Part shown: positions 13,449-21,611 of the stretch, piece by piece
Layout of the letters: each line of letters opens with the position of its first letter
Position numbering within the stretch: position 1 is the first letter of the stretch
Origin: an uncultured Alphaproteobacteria bacterium
GTDB lineage: Bacteria; Pseudomonadota; Alphaproteobacteria; Rhodobacterales; Rhodobacteraceae
Assembly (NCBI GenBank): GCA_902619165.1
Contig: CACNDI010000003.1
Coordinates: forward strand, 62,001 to 126,000
Reading direction: 5' to 3'
Length of the DNA stretch: 64,000 nucleotides
Program-made: the position numbers and the translations under genes
The notes under the pieces: generated by a model
Seen by the model: only the letters and a program-made list of their open reading frames with translations
Database searches by the model: none
Told to the model about the DNA's origin: nothing

Positions 13449-13982
13449 TCAATTTTGTTTTTGAACTTGTGTAAATTCTAACTCTACAGGTGTAGCTCTG
13501 CCAAATATTGACACTGTGAGTTTCAGCCTTGAGTTGATATCATCTACTTCTTCAACCGAGCCGGCAAAACCTTCAAACGGCCCATCAGTGACATTTACCT
13601 TTTCTCCTACCTCAAATGCTATCAAAGACCTTGGTTGATCTCCTCCCTCTTCGACCTGATTAATTATTCTAGCAACTTCCGCATCTGGTAATGGGGTTGG
13701 TTTGCCGTGTGCTCCTAGAAATCCCGACACGCGGTTTATTCCCTTAATTGCGTGATATACTTCCTCGTTCATGTCCATCTTCACGAGAACGTATCCTGGC
13801 ATAAATCTTCGTTCCCTTTGAACTTTTTTCCCTCTACGTATTTCTAGTACCTCTTCGGTTGGCACCAAAACTTCAGATACCTCGTTCTCCAGGTTCTTTT
13901 GCAAAACCATCTCTTTTATATTCTCGGCTACCTTTTTCTCAAAATTGGAAAAAACGCTTACCGAGTACCATCGCATAGCCAT
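13449..13982 (-). CDS. nusG: Transcription termination/antitermination factor NusG
   Basis: NusG binds the polymerase clamp and couples transcription to Rho or to ribosomal S10. The 177-residue product has the NGN domain (start RWYSVSVFSNFEKKVAENI) with RRGKKVQRERRFMPGYVLVKMD, then a linker and a KOW domain containing VTDGPFEGFAGSVEEVD. The alphaproteobacterial pattern of MAMRWYSV at the N-terminus is present. It follows secE by about 100 bases, an ordinary spacing, and begins the secE-nusG-rplK-rplA block. Confidence 0.98.
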   Translation of the reverse strand: MAMRWYSVSVFSNFEKKVAENIKEMVLQKNLENEVSEVLVPTEEVLEIRRGKKVQRERRFMPGYVLVKMDMNEEVYHAIKGINRVSGFLGAHGKPTPLPDAEVARIINQVEEGGDQPRSLIAFEVGEKVNVTDGPFEGFAGSVEEVDDINSRLKLTVSIFGRATPVELEFTQVQKQN

Positions 13983-14083
13983 TCTGACTTATCCACTTGT
14001 TTTCTGGAAACCTTTAATGAAAAAAATCAATTAGGTCAACTATTTCGACCTCAGTTATATTTAATTTTTGTCAAATTACAAAT

Positions 14084-14275
14084 CTAAAAATTTAAACTCA
14101 AGATAATCCTTAGTAAAAAAGATATTATCGAGTCTGTAATCAAAAAAAATGTTGCTAAAATTGCAACCATTATAAAAACCATTATGGTGGTGGTCATTGT
14201 TTCTCTACGAGTAGGCCAAACAATTTTGGATGCTTCCTGACGACTTTGTTGTATAAATTTAAAGATATTGGTCAC
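14084..14275 (-). CDS. secE: Preprotein translocase subunit SecE
   Basis: SecE stabilises the SecY channel in the inner membrane. The 63-residue short form begins MTNIFKFIQQSRQEASKIVWPTRRET, with the conserved amphipathic helix ending in the WP(T/S)R motif, followed by one transmembrane helix (about residues 30-58). It starts with GTG, preceded by GAGGG. The gene comes just before nusG and just after tRNA-Trp on the same strand, the common bacterial arrangement. Confidence 0.95.
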   Translation of the reverse strand: MTNIFKFIQQSRQEASKIVWPTRRETMTTTIMVFIMVAILATFFLITDSIISFLLRIILSLNF

Positions 14276-14296
14276 TATTGCCCTCTTTTAATTCCC

Positions 14297-14325
14297 TGTA
14301 TAGATGCTAGCAAAGAATATATCAA
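14297..14325 (-). promoter_or_regulatory. Candidate promoter for secE-nusG-rplKA
   Basis: On the minus strand TTGATA (14325-14320) and TATACA (14302-14297) are separated by exactly 17 bases. The implied start lies about 15 bases before the secE GTG and keeps its GAGGG ribosome site. It lies just downstream of tRNA-Trp, so the operon could start here or receive readthrough from the tRNA. Confidence 0.5.
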
Positions 14326-14360
14326 GTATCATTTGGTGGAGAAATAAAAAAGCTTAACTC

Positions 14361-14436
14361 TGGCAGGGGCTGAGGGACTCGAACCCACGACCCTCGGTTT
14401 TGGAGACCGATGCTCTACCAACTGAGCTAAACCCCT
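14361..14436 (-). tRNA. trpT: tRNA-Trp (CCA anticodon)
   Basis: The minus strand folds into a complete cloverleaf: acceptor AGGGGTT pairs with AGCCCCT, discriminator G, and a genomically encoded CCA (14363-14361). The D arm reads AGCTCAGTTGGTAGAGC, the anticodon loop CTCCAAA gives anticodon CCA for UGG, and the T arm contains GGTTCGAGTCC. G as discriminator is expected for tRNA-Trp. Its place next to secE is conserved in many bacteria. Confidence 0.96.
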
Positions 14437-14588
14437 GCGAATACCTAATAACCATTAACTAAAAAACTTTTAACAATCAAGATACAAGTGCTATGACTAA
14501 TTCCAGGCAATCAATAGTTAAAAGATTTTTTTTGGACATATACTTAATTGTACTTTAAAAAAATATTTAATTGTAAACAAAGTGTATC

Positions 14589-16322
14589 ATGAAAAGAATT
14601 CTCATAACATCAGCATTACCGTACATAAATGGAATAAAGCACTTAGGAAACTTAGTTGGAAGCCAACTTCCCGCTGACCTTTATGCGAGATACATGAGAG
14701 CTAAAGGTCATGAAGTTGCCTTTATTTGTGCAACCGATGAGCATGGGACTCCTGCTGAGCTAGCAGCTGTTGAAAATCAAACATCCACAGAAGAATATTG
14801 CAGGGAAATGTGGCAGGTCCAAAGAGATCTATCAGAGCGATTTTTTCTCTCGTTTGATTTTTTTGGGCGTTCGTCATCGCCTAGCAATCACAAACTTACT
14901 AAAATGTTTGCATTAAATTTAGATCAAAATGGTCTTTTAAAAACGGTAGAAGAAAGACAACTATATTCTAACGAAGACAAAAGATTTCTTCCCGATCGAT
15001 ATGTTATTGGTACGTGCCCGGAATGCTCATACGAAAGAGCTCGAGGAGACCAATGTGAAAATTGCACTAAGCAATTGGAGGCTAGTGAACTTATTAACCC
15101 ACGCTCTGCTTTATCTGGTTCAAAAAAGTTAGAATTGATAAAGACTAACCATCTTTATTTAATGCAAAGTAAATTGAAAGATAGACTCTTGGCTTGGATT
15201 GAGTCTAATAAAAATTGGCCTATTTTAACAACTTCTATAGCGAAAAAATGGCTAATGGATGGAGAGGGCTTACAAGACCGCAGCATTACTCGAGATCTGG
15301 ATTGGGGAATTCCTGTTGAAAGAGATGGTAGACCCTGGGAAGGAATGGAAAACAAAGTATTTTATGTTTGGTTTGATGCACCAATTGCTTATATCTCATC
15401 GACAATCGACTGGGCAGCTAGCAAAAAAGACCCCTCAGACTACTGGAAAAGTTGGTGGTTGAACGAACATGGAGCGAGTGACGTACATTATGTTCAATTC
15501 ATGGCTAAAGATAATATTCCATTTCATACTCTTTCTTTCCCAGCAACTCTCTTAGGCGCTGACCAATCTTGGAAACTAGTGGATTATATTAAAGGTTTTA
15601 ATTGGTTGACTTATGAAGGGGGGAAATTTTCTACTAGTCAAAAAAGAGGTGTGTTTATGAACCAAGCACTAGATCTATTTCCCTCAGACTATTGGCGATG
15701 GTGGTTACTCTCAAACGCGCCTGAGACTTCGGATTCAGATTTTACTTGGAAGAGCTTTCAGTCGTGCATAAATAAAGATTTAGCAGACGTTTTGGGAAAC
15801 TTCGTGAGCAGGCTAACTAAATTTACGTTATCAAAATTCGGCAAAGTATTACCTCAGGGCATGCAGTATTCCCAAGAAGAATTCGATACTATCTCGGAAA
15901 TTGAGAAAATTTTCAAAAACTATGATGACGCAATGACAAAAATAGAAATAAGAAAAGCCACATCACATTTGAGAAAGATTTGGTCAATAGGAAATGAATA
16001 TCTACAACGTACTCAACCATGGATGGTAATTAAAACTGATGAGGCAAAAGCCGCAAAAATTGTTAGATTTGGCTTCAATCTTATGCTCTTCTTTAGTGAG
16101 ATTTCGGAACCATTTATTCCTGAGACAACCATTAAAATAAAAAAATGCCTCGACAAGTCGCTAGATCAGGTTCAGTGGGCGTGTTTAGAAAGAAATTTCA
16201 GTTCAATTTTTGAGAGAGTAGAGATTGGGGACGGATTTAAACCAATGGAAAATCTCTTTAATAAGATAGAGAATAGCCGTACTCAAGATCTTGAGAAACA
16301 ATTCCGAGGGACTGATGATTAA
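14589..16322 (+). CDS. metG: Methionyl-tRNA synthetase
   Basis: This class I synthetase charges tRNA-Met. The 577-residue product carries the HIGH-type motif (PYINGIKHLGN, residues about 11-21). A zinc-knuckle insertion follows with GTCPEC and CENC near residues 140-160. The second signature loop reads KFSTSQKRG instead of KMSKS near residue 345, a variant I recall from other alphaproteobacterial MetG proteins. A helical anticodon-binding domain follows and there is no C-terminal tRNA-binding extension. It is transcribed away from tRNA-Trp and ends three bases before the convergent DUF2177 gene. The start is an ATG in an AT-rich leader with little Shine-Dalgarno signal. Confidence 0.96.
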   Translation: MKRILITSALPYINGIKHLGNLVGSQLPADLYARYMRAKGHEVAFICATDEHGTPAELAAVENQTSTEEYCREMWQVQRDLSERFFLSFDFFGRSSSPSNHKLTKMFALNLDQNGLLKTVEERQLYSNEDKRFLPDRYVIGTCPECSYERARGDQCENCTKQLEASELINPRSALSGSKKLELIKTNHLYLMQSKLKDRLLAWIESNKNWPILTTSIAKKWLMDGEGLQDRSITRDLDWGIPVERDGRPWEGMENKVFYVWFDAPIAYISSTIDWAASKKDPSDYWKSWWLNEHGASDVHYVQFMAKDNIPFHTLSFPATLLGADQSWKLVDYIKGFNWLTYEGGKFSTSQKRGVFMNQALDLFPSDYWRWWLLSNAPETSDSDFTWKSFQSCINKDLADVLGNFVSRLTKFTLSKFGKVLPQGMQYSQEEFDTISEIEKIFKNYDDAMTKIEIRKATSHLRKIWSIGNEYLQRTQPWMVIKTDEAKAAKIVRFGFNLMLFFSEISEPFIPETTIKIKKCLDKSLDQVQWACLERNFSSIFERVEIGDGFKPMENLFNKIENSRTQDLEKQFRGTDD

Positions 16323-16325
16323 GTT

Positions 16326-16745
16326 TTAGCTCTGGTAGAAAAAGCGTAAAAAAATTAAATAGCCACACAATGATACCGCACCTCCTAATAGTGTTCCCCA
16401 AGTGATATCTAAAACTGTTATGGATAGTGGATACCCCTTGAAAAAAATATAATTAGTCAAGCCATAGGTTCCGTAAGCCAGGAAACCTAGAAAAGCCCCT
16501 GAAAAGGTTGCTGTGAGAGCAGAGTTTGAAGCAACGCCAGCTCGCACTCCAAACCAATAAATACCTAAAACGTAGAATAGGAAGAAAATAGATCCGTAAG
16601 TTAACAGGAAGCTGGTCCCAACTGATTCTCTGAGAAGATGACCTAGGTTTGCAGTAAAGTAAGGTTGCATAAACAACGTTATCCATATGAAATCTACAAT
16701 AACATAGATGAACAGCATAGCTAGATATACGACAATGAATTCCAT
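16326..16745 (-). CDS. DUF2177 family integral membrane protein
   Basis: The 139-residue product matches the DUF2177 pattern as I recognise it: four hydrophobic helices (about residues 2-24, 48-68, 82-102, 112-134). Conserved features are DFIWI in helix 1, the YGTYGLTNY motif after helix 3, and a D-x-x-W(G/T) motif (LDITWGT) before helix 4. The function of the family is not known to me. It is a single gene converging on metG with a 3-base gap, and its neighbours give no functional hint. The Tyr/Trp-rich membrane-edge motifs suggest a small channel or carrier, but that is speculation. Confidence 0.8.
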   Translation of the reverse strand: MEFIVVYLAMLFIYVIVDFIWITLFMQPYFTANLGHLLRESVGTSFLLTYGSIFFLFYVLGIYWFGVRAGVASNSALTATFSGAFLGFLAYGTYGLTNYIFFKGYPLSITVLDITWGTLLGGAVSLCGYLIFLRFFYQS

Positions 16746-16814
16746 ATTTGGCCTCTTAATTGATCATGTTGACCCACGTTATTTATTCCATTCTATAATA
16801 AAAGCAATAACTAA

Positions 16815-16846
16815 TTGAAAGCTCTTGACGCCAAAACGTATATAAT
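16815..16846 (+). promoter_or_regulatory. Possible tRNA-Leu promoter with a perfect TATAAT
   Basis: A consensus TATAAT (16841-16846) lies 29 bases before the mature tRNA-Leu 5' end. The best -35 at usable distance is TTGAAA (16815-16820), with a long 20-base spacer; TTGACG at 16825 is too close. The -10 alone is persuasive for a stable RNA gene, but the pair is imperfect. Confidence 0.35.
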
Positions 16847-16875
16847 ACTAAGGTATGGATGTTAATCGTTACTAA

Positions 16876-16962
16876 GCCCGCTTGGTGGAATTGGTAGACA
16901 CAAGGGACTTAAAATCCCTCGACTTAAAAGTCGTGCCGGTTCAAGTCCGGCAGCGGGCACCA
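16876..16962 (+). tRNA. tRNA-Leu (UAA anticodon)
   Basis: GCCCGCT at the 5' end pairs with AGCGGGC at the 3' end, with discriminator A and an encoded CCA. The anticodon stem GGGAC/ATCCC holds the loop with anticodon TAA, which reads UUA and UUG. A long variable arm (CTCGACTTAAAAGTCGT) marks it as a class II tRNA, as expected for leucine, and the T arm contains GGTTCAAGTCC. UUA is a frequent codon in this AT-rich window, so this should be a heavily used tRNA. Confidence 0.96.
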
Positions 16963-17001
16963 ATTGACTTAAAATTTAAATTACTGAGGTTTGCACAGTT
17001 T

Positions 17002-17030
17002 TTGCATATATAGATTAACTGTACTAGAAT
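17002..17030 (+). promoter_or_regulatory. Candidate promoter for the coiled-coil orphan gene
   Basis: TTGCAT (17002-17007) and TAGAAT (17025-17030) are spaced by 17 bases and sit about 20 bases before the ATG at 17051. Readthrough from tRNA-Leu is possible, but this pair suggests an own promoter. Confidence 0.45.
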
Positions 17031-17050
17031 AGAAAGTGTTACTAGGCCAA

Positions 17051-17491
17051 ATGAATATGGAAAACAACATTATTAAAGACCGCATACAAGATGTTAGAGA
17101 ACGTTTTCTTTCAGGCAATCAGATTGAAGAAATAAGGCAGAATGTTACTTCCTTAGTGAATGAGCGTTTGGATGAATTTCAAAACGCCCAAAACAATGCA
17201 TTTAAAGAGCTAGAGGTCGCTATAGATAAGCTTGAAAATCACCAGAGAGAAATGATAGCTTACTTTAACAAGCAGTTAATTGCACTTGAAGAAGAACAGA
17301 AAGCTTCCAACAATGAAGTTTTAAAGTTGGCTTCAATGCAAAATTTTACTTTATCAAAATCTCCTAAAAATAAAGAAAATGTTCTTTCCAAAAATACCTT
17401 CTTAAATTTAAGAATGTTTTTAACTAATAATATTTTGATGTTTTTTGCGGCTGTGTCACTGTTAGGCATAATTGTACTAAACTTTTTCTAA
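17051..17491 (+). CDS. Hypothetical coiled-coil protein with C-terminal membrane anchor
   Basis: I do not recognise this 146-residue protein. From the ATG at 17051 (the ORF track starts 15 bases earlier at a TTG) it begins MNMENNIIKDRIQ. Residues about 5-100 are charged and strongly helical, with spaced Leu/Ile positions consistent with a coiled coil. A Lys/Ser/Asn-rich linker follows, then one hydrophobic helix (residues about 123-144) that ends the protein almost at its last residue. This is the layout of a tail-anchored inner-membrane protein with a cytoplasmic coiled coil. It has its own promoter candidate, follows tRNA-Leu and converges on argF with a 4-base gap. No Cys, His cluster or nucleotide motif is visible. 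Confidence 0.7.
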   Translation: MNMENNIIKDRIQDVRERFLSGNQIEEIRQNVTSLVNERLDEFQNAQNNAFKELEVAIDKLENHQREMIAYFNKQLIALEEEQKASNNEVLKLASMQNFTLSKSPKNKENVLSKNTFLNLRMFLTNNILMFFAAVSLLGIIVLNFF

Positions 17492-17495
17492 AAAT

Positions 17496-18431
17496 TCAAT
17501 ATAAACCCAAACACCATCTGAGAATTGATTTTTGTACATGCATTCTATTCTCAGCCTCTTGTAAAGTAACACATCTGTTGTCTTCAAAAATGTCCTGAGA
17601 TACCTCTTGACCTTTATCAGCGGGAAGACAATGCATAAACAGCACATCTGTTCTTGCAAAACCTAGTAGTTTTTTGGTCACCCTATAACTTGCCAAATCA
17701 TCTATATCTGATTTTGGAAGCTGATTATCATGCATGGATACCCACTTATCCGTTACAACAAGGTCTGCGCTATCAACTGCTACAACTGGATTTGGTTCAA
17801 TGGTGAGGATATCGGAGTTGTCATTTTGTATAAATTCCAACATTTTTTCACCTGGCTGAAACTTTGATGGCCCAGAGAAAACAATTTGAAACTTTAAAGC
17901 GACTGCAGCATGTAGAAAACTTTGAAATACATTGTTTGCGACCCCCAACCAAACAACTTTTTTCCCGCTGATGCTGCCTCTAAATTCTTGAAATGTAAAT
18001 ATATCTGCTAGCACTTGGCAAGGATGTGACTCATTTGTCAAGCCATTAATTATTGGAATTTTTGAATTGCGCGCAAACTCATATAATTTTTCTTCTTCGT
18101 ATAGCCTAAGAACCAGTACATCCAGAAACAAAGAAAACATCGCGCTCGTATCTTGGAGCGTTTCACCCTGACCCAAATGAATTTCATCTTTACGAATATT
18201 CGTAACCTGACCACCAAGTTTCAATACTGCAGCCTCAAAGGAAAGACGCGTTCTGGTAGATAGCTTTTCAAATAGTAATCCTGTTATCGTATTATTTAGA
18301 CAGCTACTATAATGCTCATTCAAAACAAAATCTTTCAGGGCTGCCGTCTTCACTTTACTCGCATCTTCAAGTATGGCTTCCAAATTTTTTGGAGCAATTT
18401 CATTTAGGTTCAAAAAATTATTCACTATCAT
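17496..18431 (-). CDS. argF: Ornithine carbamoyltransferase
   Basis: The enzyme makes citrulline from ornithine and carbamoyl phosphate in arginine synthesis. The 311-residue product shows the carbamoyl-phosphate motif STRTRLSFE (near residue 57), HPCQ in the polar segment ESHPCQVLADIF, and the ornithine/active-site motif HCLPA (MHCLPADKGQEV). These motifs separate it from aspartate carbamoyltransferase, which is also encoded in this window. It overlaps the end of argD by four bases (ATGA), so the two are translationally coupled in an argDF operon. Length is standard. Confidence 0.96.
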   Translation of the reverse strand: MIVNNFLNLNEIAPKNLEAILEDASKVKTAALKDFVLNEHYSSCLNNTITGLLFEKLSTRTRLSFEAAVLKLGGQVTNIRKDEIHLGQGETLQDTSAMFSLFLDVLVLRLYEEEKLYEFARNSKIPIINGLTNESHPCQVLADIFTFQEFRGSISGKKVVWLGVANNVFQSFLHAAVALKFQIVFSGPSKFQPGEKMLEFIQNDNSDILTIEPNPVVAVDSADLVVTDKWVSMHDNQLPKSDIDDLASYRVTKKLLGFARTDVLFMHCLPADKGQEVSQDIFEDNRCVTLQEAENRMHVQKSILRWCLGLY

Positions 18432-19624
18432 TCTCTCATTTTTAATAAAGCTCGTTCTAATCTTATAGTAGCCTCCTCTATTTCTTTAAACGTGATGGTT
18501 AAAGGTGGTAATATTCTTAAAGTATTAGATGCTCCTGGAACTAATAATAGCTTTTCTTGCCTACACATATCGATAAGCTTAACGTTTTTACTCGCACACT
18601 TTAAACCCAACATTAGACCCCTTCCCCTCACTTCTAAAATTTGATCGGGAAAAATGTCTATTAACTTATTTAATTTCTCTTTAAAAAAATCACCTTTTTT
18701 ACGAATTTCAGATAGAAAGCGTGGTTTTAAAATATGTTTAGTTGTCTCTAACGCAACTGCACAACCTAAAGGATTACCCCCATATGTTGAGCCATGAGTT
18801 CCAGGCACCATACAATCTGCAACTCTTTTAGTTGCTAAACAAGCACCTATAGGAAAGCCATTTCCCAAGCCTTTTGCAAGCGCCACAATGTCAGGAGTTA
18901 CCTCACAGCTTTCATGGGCTAAAAAATGACCAGATCTGCCAATGCCAGACTGAACCTCATCAAATATGAGCAGTAGGTTATATTTTTCACAAAGGTCTTT
19001 AAGTCCTTTTAAAAAAGAACAGGAAAGAGTTACTATTCCTCCCTCCCCGAGTATTGGCTCAACAAGAATTGCGCAGGTTCTTTTTGATATTTTTTTTTCA
19101 ACACTTTCAAGAGAAAATCTTTTGATTAAGTCAAAACCGGGCAACCTTGGGCCAAACCCTTCCAATAACTTTCTGCTACCGGCGGCTGATATTGTACCCG
19201 TAGTCCTTCCATGAAAAGATCCTGCAAAAGAAATTATTCTATTTCTATTTAATTGTCCCTTTGCAAAAAAAAACCTCCTAGCAATCTTAATAGCACACTC
19301 AACGCTTTCTGCTCCCGAGTTTGTAAAAAAAACTTTTTCTGCAAAAGTGTTCTTGGTAAGTACTCTTGCCAAATCCTCTTGATTTGGCACTGTGTATAAA
19401 TTTGAAGTGTGCCAGAGTTTTGATCCTTGATCTGCTAGTACTTTTACTAGCTTAGGGTGGCTGTGGCCTAACGAATTTACCGCTATTCCAGAGGCTAGAT
19501 CTAAAAACATTTTGCCCTTTTTATCAAAAAGCCATATGCCTTCTCCCCTAACAAATGCCAAATCAGATCGGCTGTAGGTACTCATCAGTGATGTCTCCGA
19601 GGATTGATTTGGTATTTTAGTCAT
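18428..19624 (-). CDS. argD: Acetylornithine aminotransferase
   Basis: This PLP enzyme transaminates N-acetylglutamate semialdehyde in arginine synthesis and may also serve in lysine synthesis. The 398-residue class III aminotransferase has FFTNSGAESVECAIK near residue 100, SFHGRTTGTISA, the PLP-contacting IFDEVQSGIGR near residue 220, and the PLP-binding Lys in ALAKGLGNGFPIGA. The C-terminus is a normal small domain. It is upstream of and overlaps argF. Assignment as ArgD over related omega-aminotransferases rests on the argF partner and the sequence pattern. Confidence 0.93.
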   Translation of the reverse strand: MTKIPNQSSETSLMSTYSRSDLAFVRGEGIWLFDKKGKMFLDLASGIAVNSLGHSHPKLVKVLADQGSKLWHTSNLYTVPNQEDLARVLTKNTFAEKVFFTNSGAESVECAIKIARRFFFAKGQLNRNRIISFAGSFHGRTTGTISAAGSRKLLEGFGPRLPGFDLIKRFSLESVEKKISKRTCAILVEPILGEGGIVTLSCSFLKGLKDLCEKYNLLLIFDEVQSGIGRSGHFLAHESCEVTPDIVALAKGLGNGFPIGACLATKRVADCMVPGTHGSTYGGNPLGCAVALETTKHILKPRFLSEIRKKGDFFKEKLNKLIDIFPDQILEVRGRGLMLGLKCASKNVKLIDMCRQEKLLLVPGASNTLRILPPLTITFKEIEEATIRLERALLKMRE

Positions 19625-19659
19625 AAATTTCTCTTTTTAGATTTTAAACTCAATTAACG

Positions 19660-20457
19660 TTAATCCTTTAAAAAATATCCAACAGAAAACCATTTCCAGA
19701 CGGTGAAAAATAATATCAAGTTAACGGACATAATTCCAAGACACCCTAAGAAAATATTTGATTCTGCTTCACCAAGTGCTCCAAATCTTACTCCATCCAT
19801 TAGCCAAAAGACAGGGTTAAAGAGGGAGATTACGTCGAATGGCTCCGGAAGATTACTTACGGAATAGAATGTACCTGAAAGAAACGATAGGGGGGCAATA
19901 AAAAAGTTATTAACTGCACTCATTTGGTCAAACTTTTTACAAAAAACTCCAACTAGGATACCCATAAGTGAGAATGTAATACTTCCCATCGTTATGTAAA
20001 AATATAGTGTAAAAAAATTAACTGGAAATAAACTCAGAAATGGGAATATTACAATCAAAACGCCGGTTGCTACGAATATCCCTCTTAAAGCTCCACCTAT
20101 CATGAAACCTAGTGACAGCTCAAAAGAAGACAACGATGGCATTAGAGTATCCACAATGTTCCCGTTAACTTTGGAAACTAGTATAGAGGTAGAGGTATTA
20201 GCAAAAGCATTTTGAATGGTGACCATCATAAGAATACCGGGTGCAAGAAACAAACTGTAATTGCTATTAGATAATGATCCCCCATTTCTATCAAAGAAAA
20301 CAAATGAGAAGACTAATATAAAAAGTGCACTCGTTACAATAGGCGCTAGAAGTGTTTGGGTCCAAATAGAAGTAAACCGTCGCTGTTCTCTTACTATAAG
20401 TGTTAATAAGCCCAAAAAATTTGAAAAACGGTAACTTTTTTCCGGTTTAAGTCTCAT
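19660..20457 (-). CDS. ABC-2 type transporter permease (no ATPase nearby)
   Basis: The 265-residue protein has about six hydrophobic helices with the pattern of ABC-2 permeases. An N-terminal amphipathic segment (FLGLLTLIVREQRRF) precedes helix 1, and the family-like segments FLAPGILMMVTIQNAFANTS and FLSGTFYSVSNLPEPF follow; the latter is the usual reentrant stretch before the last helices. Such proteins pair with a separate ATPase to export polysaccharides, lipids or drugs. No ATPase gene is adjacent, so the partner must be encoded elsewhere. It lies 35 bases upstream of argD on the same strand and is divergent from gcrA. Substrate unknown. Confidence 0.85.
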   Translation of the reverse strand: MRLKPEKSYRFSNFLGLLTLIVREQRRFTSIWTQTLLAPIVTSALFILVFSFVFFDRNGGSLSNSNYSLFLAPGILMMVTIQNAFANTSTSILVSKVNGNIVDTLMPSLSSFELSLGFMIGGALRGIFVATGVLIVIFPFLSLFPVNFFTLYFYITMGSITFSLMGILVGVFCKKFDQMSAVNNFFIAPLSFLSGTFYSVSNLPEPFDVISLFNPVFWLMDGVRFGALGEAESNIFLGCLGIMSVNLILFFTVWKWFSVGYFLKD

Positions 20458-20547
20458 AATTAATTCTAACTAATCCTTTATTTATTCAAGAAACCATTGT
20501 ATACGTTTTTTTTGTGAAATTTTACACCATAATTTTTGGAGCTAATG

Positions 20548-21147
20548 ATGGCCTGGAATGACGAACGTGTAGCTATATTAAAAAAAATGTGGCTTGAAGG
20601 AAACAGTGCCAGCGAAATCGCAAAGGAACTAGGCAACATAACAAGAAATGCGGTAATTGGAAAAGTACATAGATTGGGGTTATCAAATAGAGACACAAAC
20701 ATATCAAAAAGTGGCGCTAACCCAACCAAAGCAATTAAAAATGTAAAAAGAGGTCGCCCACCAAAAGTAAATCAAGAACCAAAAAAAAGAGGGAGACCGC
20801 AGAAACCTAAGGGACCCACGGATATCCGTGATAAAATTAATGACGATGATCAAATCACTAGCCCATCAGCTAACTCAAAGCTTTCTCGTGAAAGCACTCT
20901 CGAGGTTGTTTCGGATTTAAGCGAAGAAACCATAAAAAACCTACTTAAAGTGGAAATGAAATCAAAAAAAATTTCACTCATGGAATTGACTGAAAGAACT
21001 TGCAAGTGGCCAATAGGAGATCCAGCAACAGACACCTTTTGGTTTTGTGGGCACGAGTCTGAGCCAGGCAAACCATATTGTAAAACTCATATTTCTATCG
21101 CTTTTCAACCAATAACCCAAAGGAGAAGCAGAAAAGAAAGTCAATAG
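20548..21147 (+). CDS. gcrA: Cell-cycle regulator GcrA with two AT-hook-like motifs
   Basis: GcrA is an alphaproteobacterial sigma-70 cofactor that activates promoters carrying CcrM-methylated GANTC sites. The start is set at the ATG at 20548 because the family begins M(S/A)W-DERV and GGAG lies six bases upstream; this gives 199 residues. The N-terminal helix-turn-helix (WNDERVAILKKMWLEGNSAS to VIGKVHRLGLS) and the C-terminal RNA-polymerase-binding domain (CKWPIGDP, WFCGHES, YCKTH) are intact. The linker holds KRGRPPK and KRGRPQK, two copies of the AT-hook core flanked by basic residues. It is followed by a DUF1178 gene and lysC on the same strand. Confidence 0.95.
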   Translation: MAWNDERVAILKKMWLEGNSASEIAKELGNITRNAVIGKVHRLGLSNRDTNISKSGANPTKAIKNVKRGRPPKVNQEPKKRGRPQKPKGPTDIRDKINDDDQITSPSANSKLSRESTLEVVSDLSEETIKNLLKVEMKSKKISLMELTERTCKWPIGDPATDTFWFCGHESEPGKPYCKTHISIAFQPITQRRSRKESQ

Positions 21148-21183
21148 TTGGCATCTTAGTGTTTCAAAAAAATAGAATAATTT

Positions 21184-21603
21184 ATGATTAAATACACTCT
21201 TAATTGTAAAAATGGTCATCAGTTTGATAGCTGGTTTTCGGACTCTGAATCATTTGAAAAACTAAGAAAAAAAGGGCACCTTGAGTGTGCTATATGCTCA
21301 TCAAAAGAAGTTGAGAAGTCTTTAATGGCGCCGAGAATAACTTCCGATAGTGAACGAAAGAACAAGACATTGATTTCCGCTCAGAGCGCTCTTGAGAAAG
21401 AAATTAGAGCTTTGAAAAAAAAGATAAAGACAACTGCAATAGATGTGGGGGAAAATTTTCCCACAGAAGCAAGGGCCATGCACTATGGAGAGAAAGAAGA
21501 AAAACCGATAGTTGGAAAGACCACTATGGACGAAGCTAAAGATCTAGCAGATGAAGGTATTCCTTTCATTCCGTTGCCCTGGAGTGATGACAAAGTAAAT
21601 TAA
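21184..21603 (+). CDS. DUF1178 family protein
   Basis: The 139-residue product begins MIKYTLNCKNGHQFDSWF, with two Cys pairs (C8 with H12 nearby; CAIC around residue 35) typical of the DUF1178 zinc-ribbon-like N-terminus. A variable charged middle follows. The conserved C-terminal part contains FPTEARAMHYGE and ends GIPFIPLPW, features I recognise from proteobacterial DUF1178 proteins. No biochemical function is established to my knowledge. It lies 36 bases after gcrA and 8 bases before lysC and may be cotranscribed with them. Confidence 0.87.
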   Translation: MIKYTLNCKNGHQFDSWFSDSESFEKLRKKGHLECAICSSKEVEKSLMAPRITSDSERKNKTLISAQSALEKEIRALKKKIKTTAIDVGENFPTEARAMHYGEKEEKPIVGKTTMDEAKDLADEGIPFIPLPWSDDKVN

Positions 21604-21611
21604 AATATATA

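Noticed and set aside
15630-15660. KFSTS in place of KMSKS in MetG as a defect
   Set aside because: I recall this variant from other alphaproteobacterial methionyl-tRNA synthetases; lysine and serine positions still fit the ATP loop.
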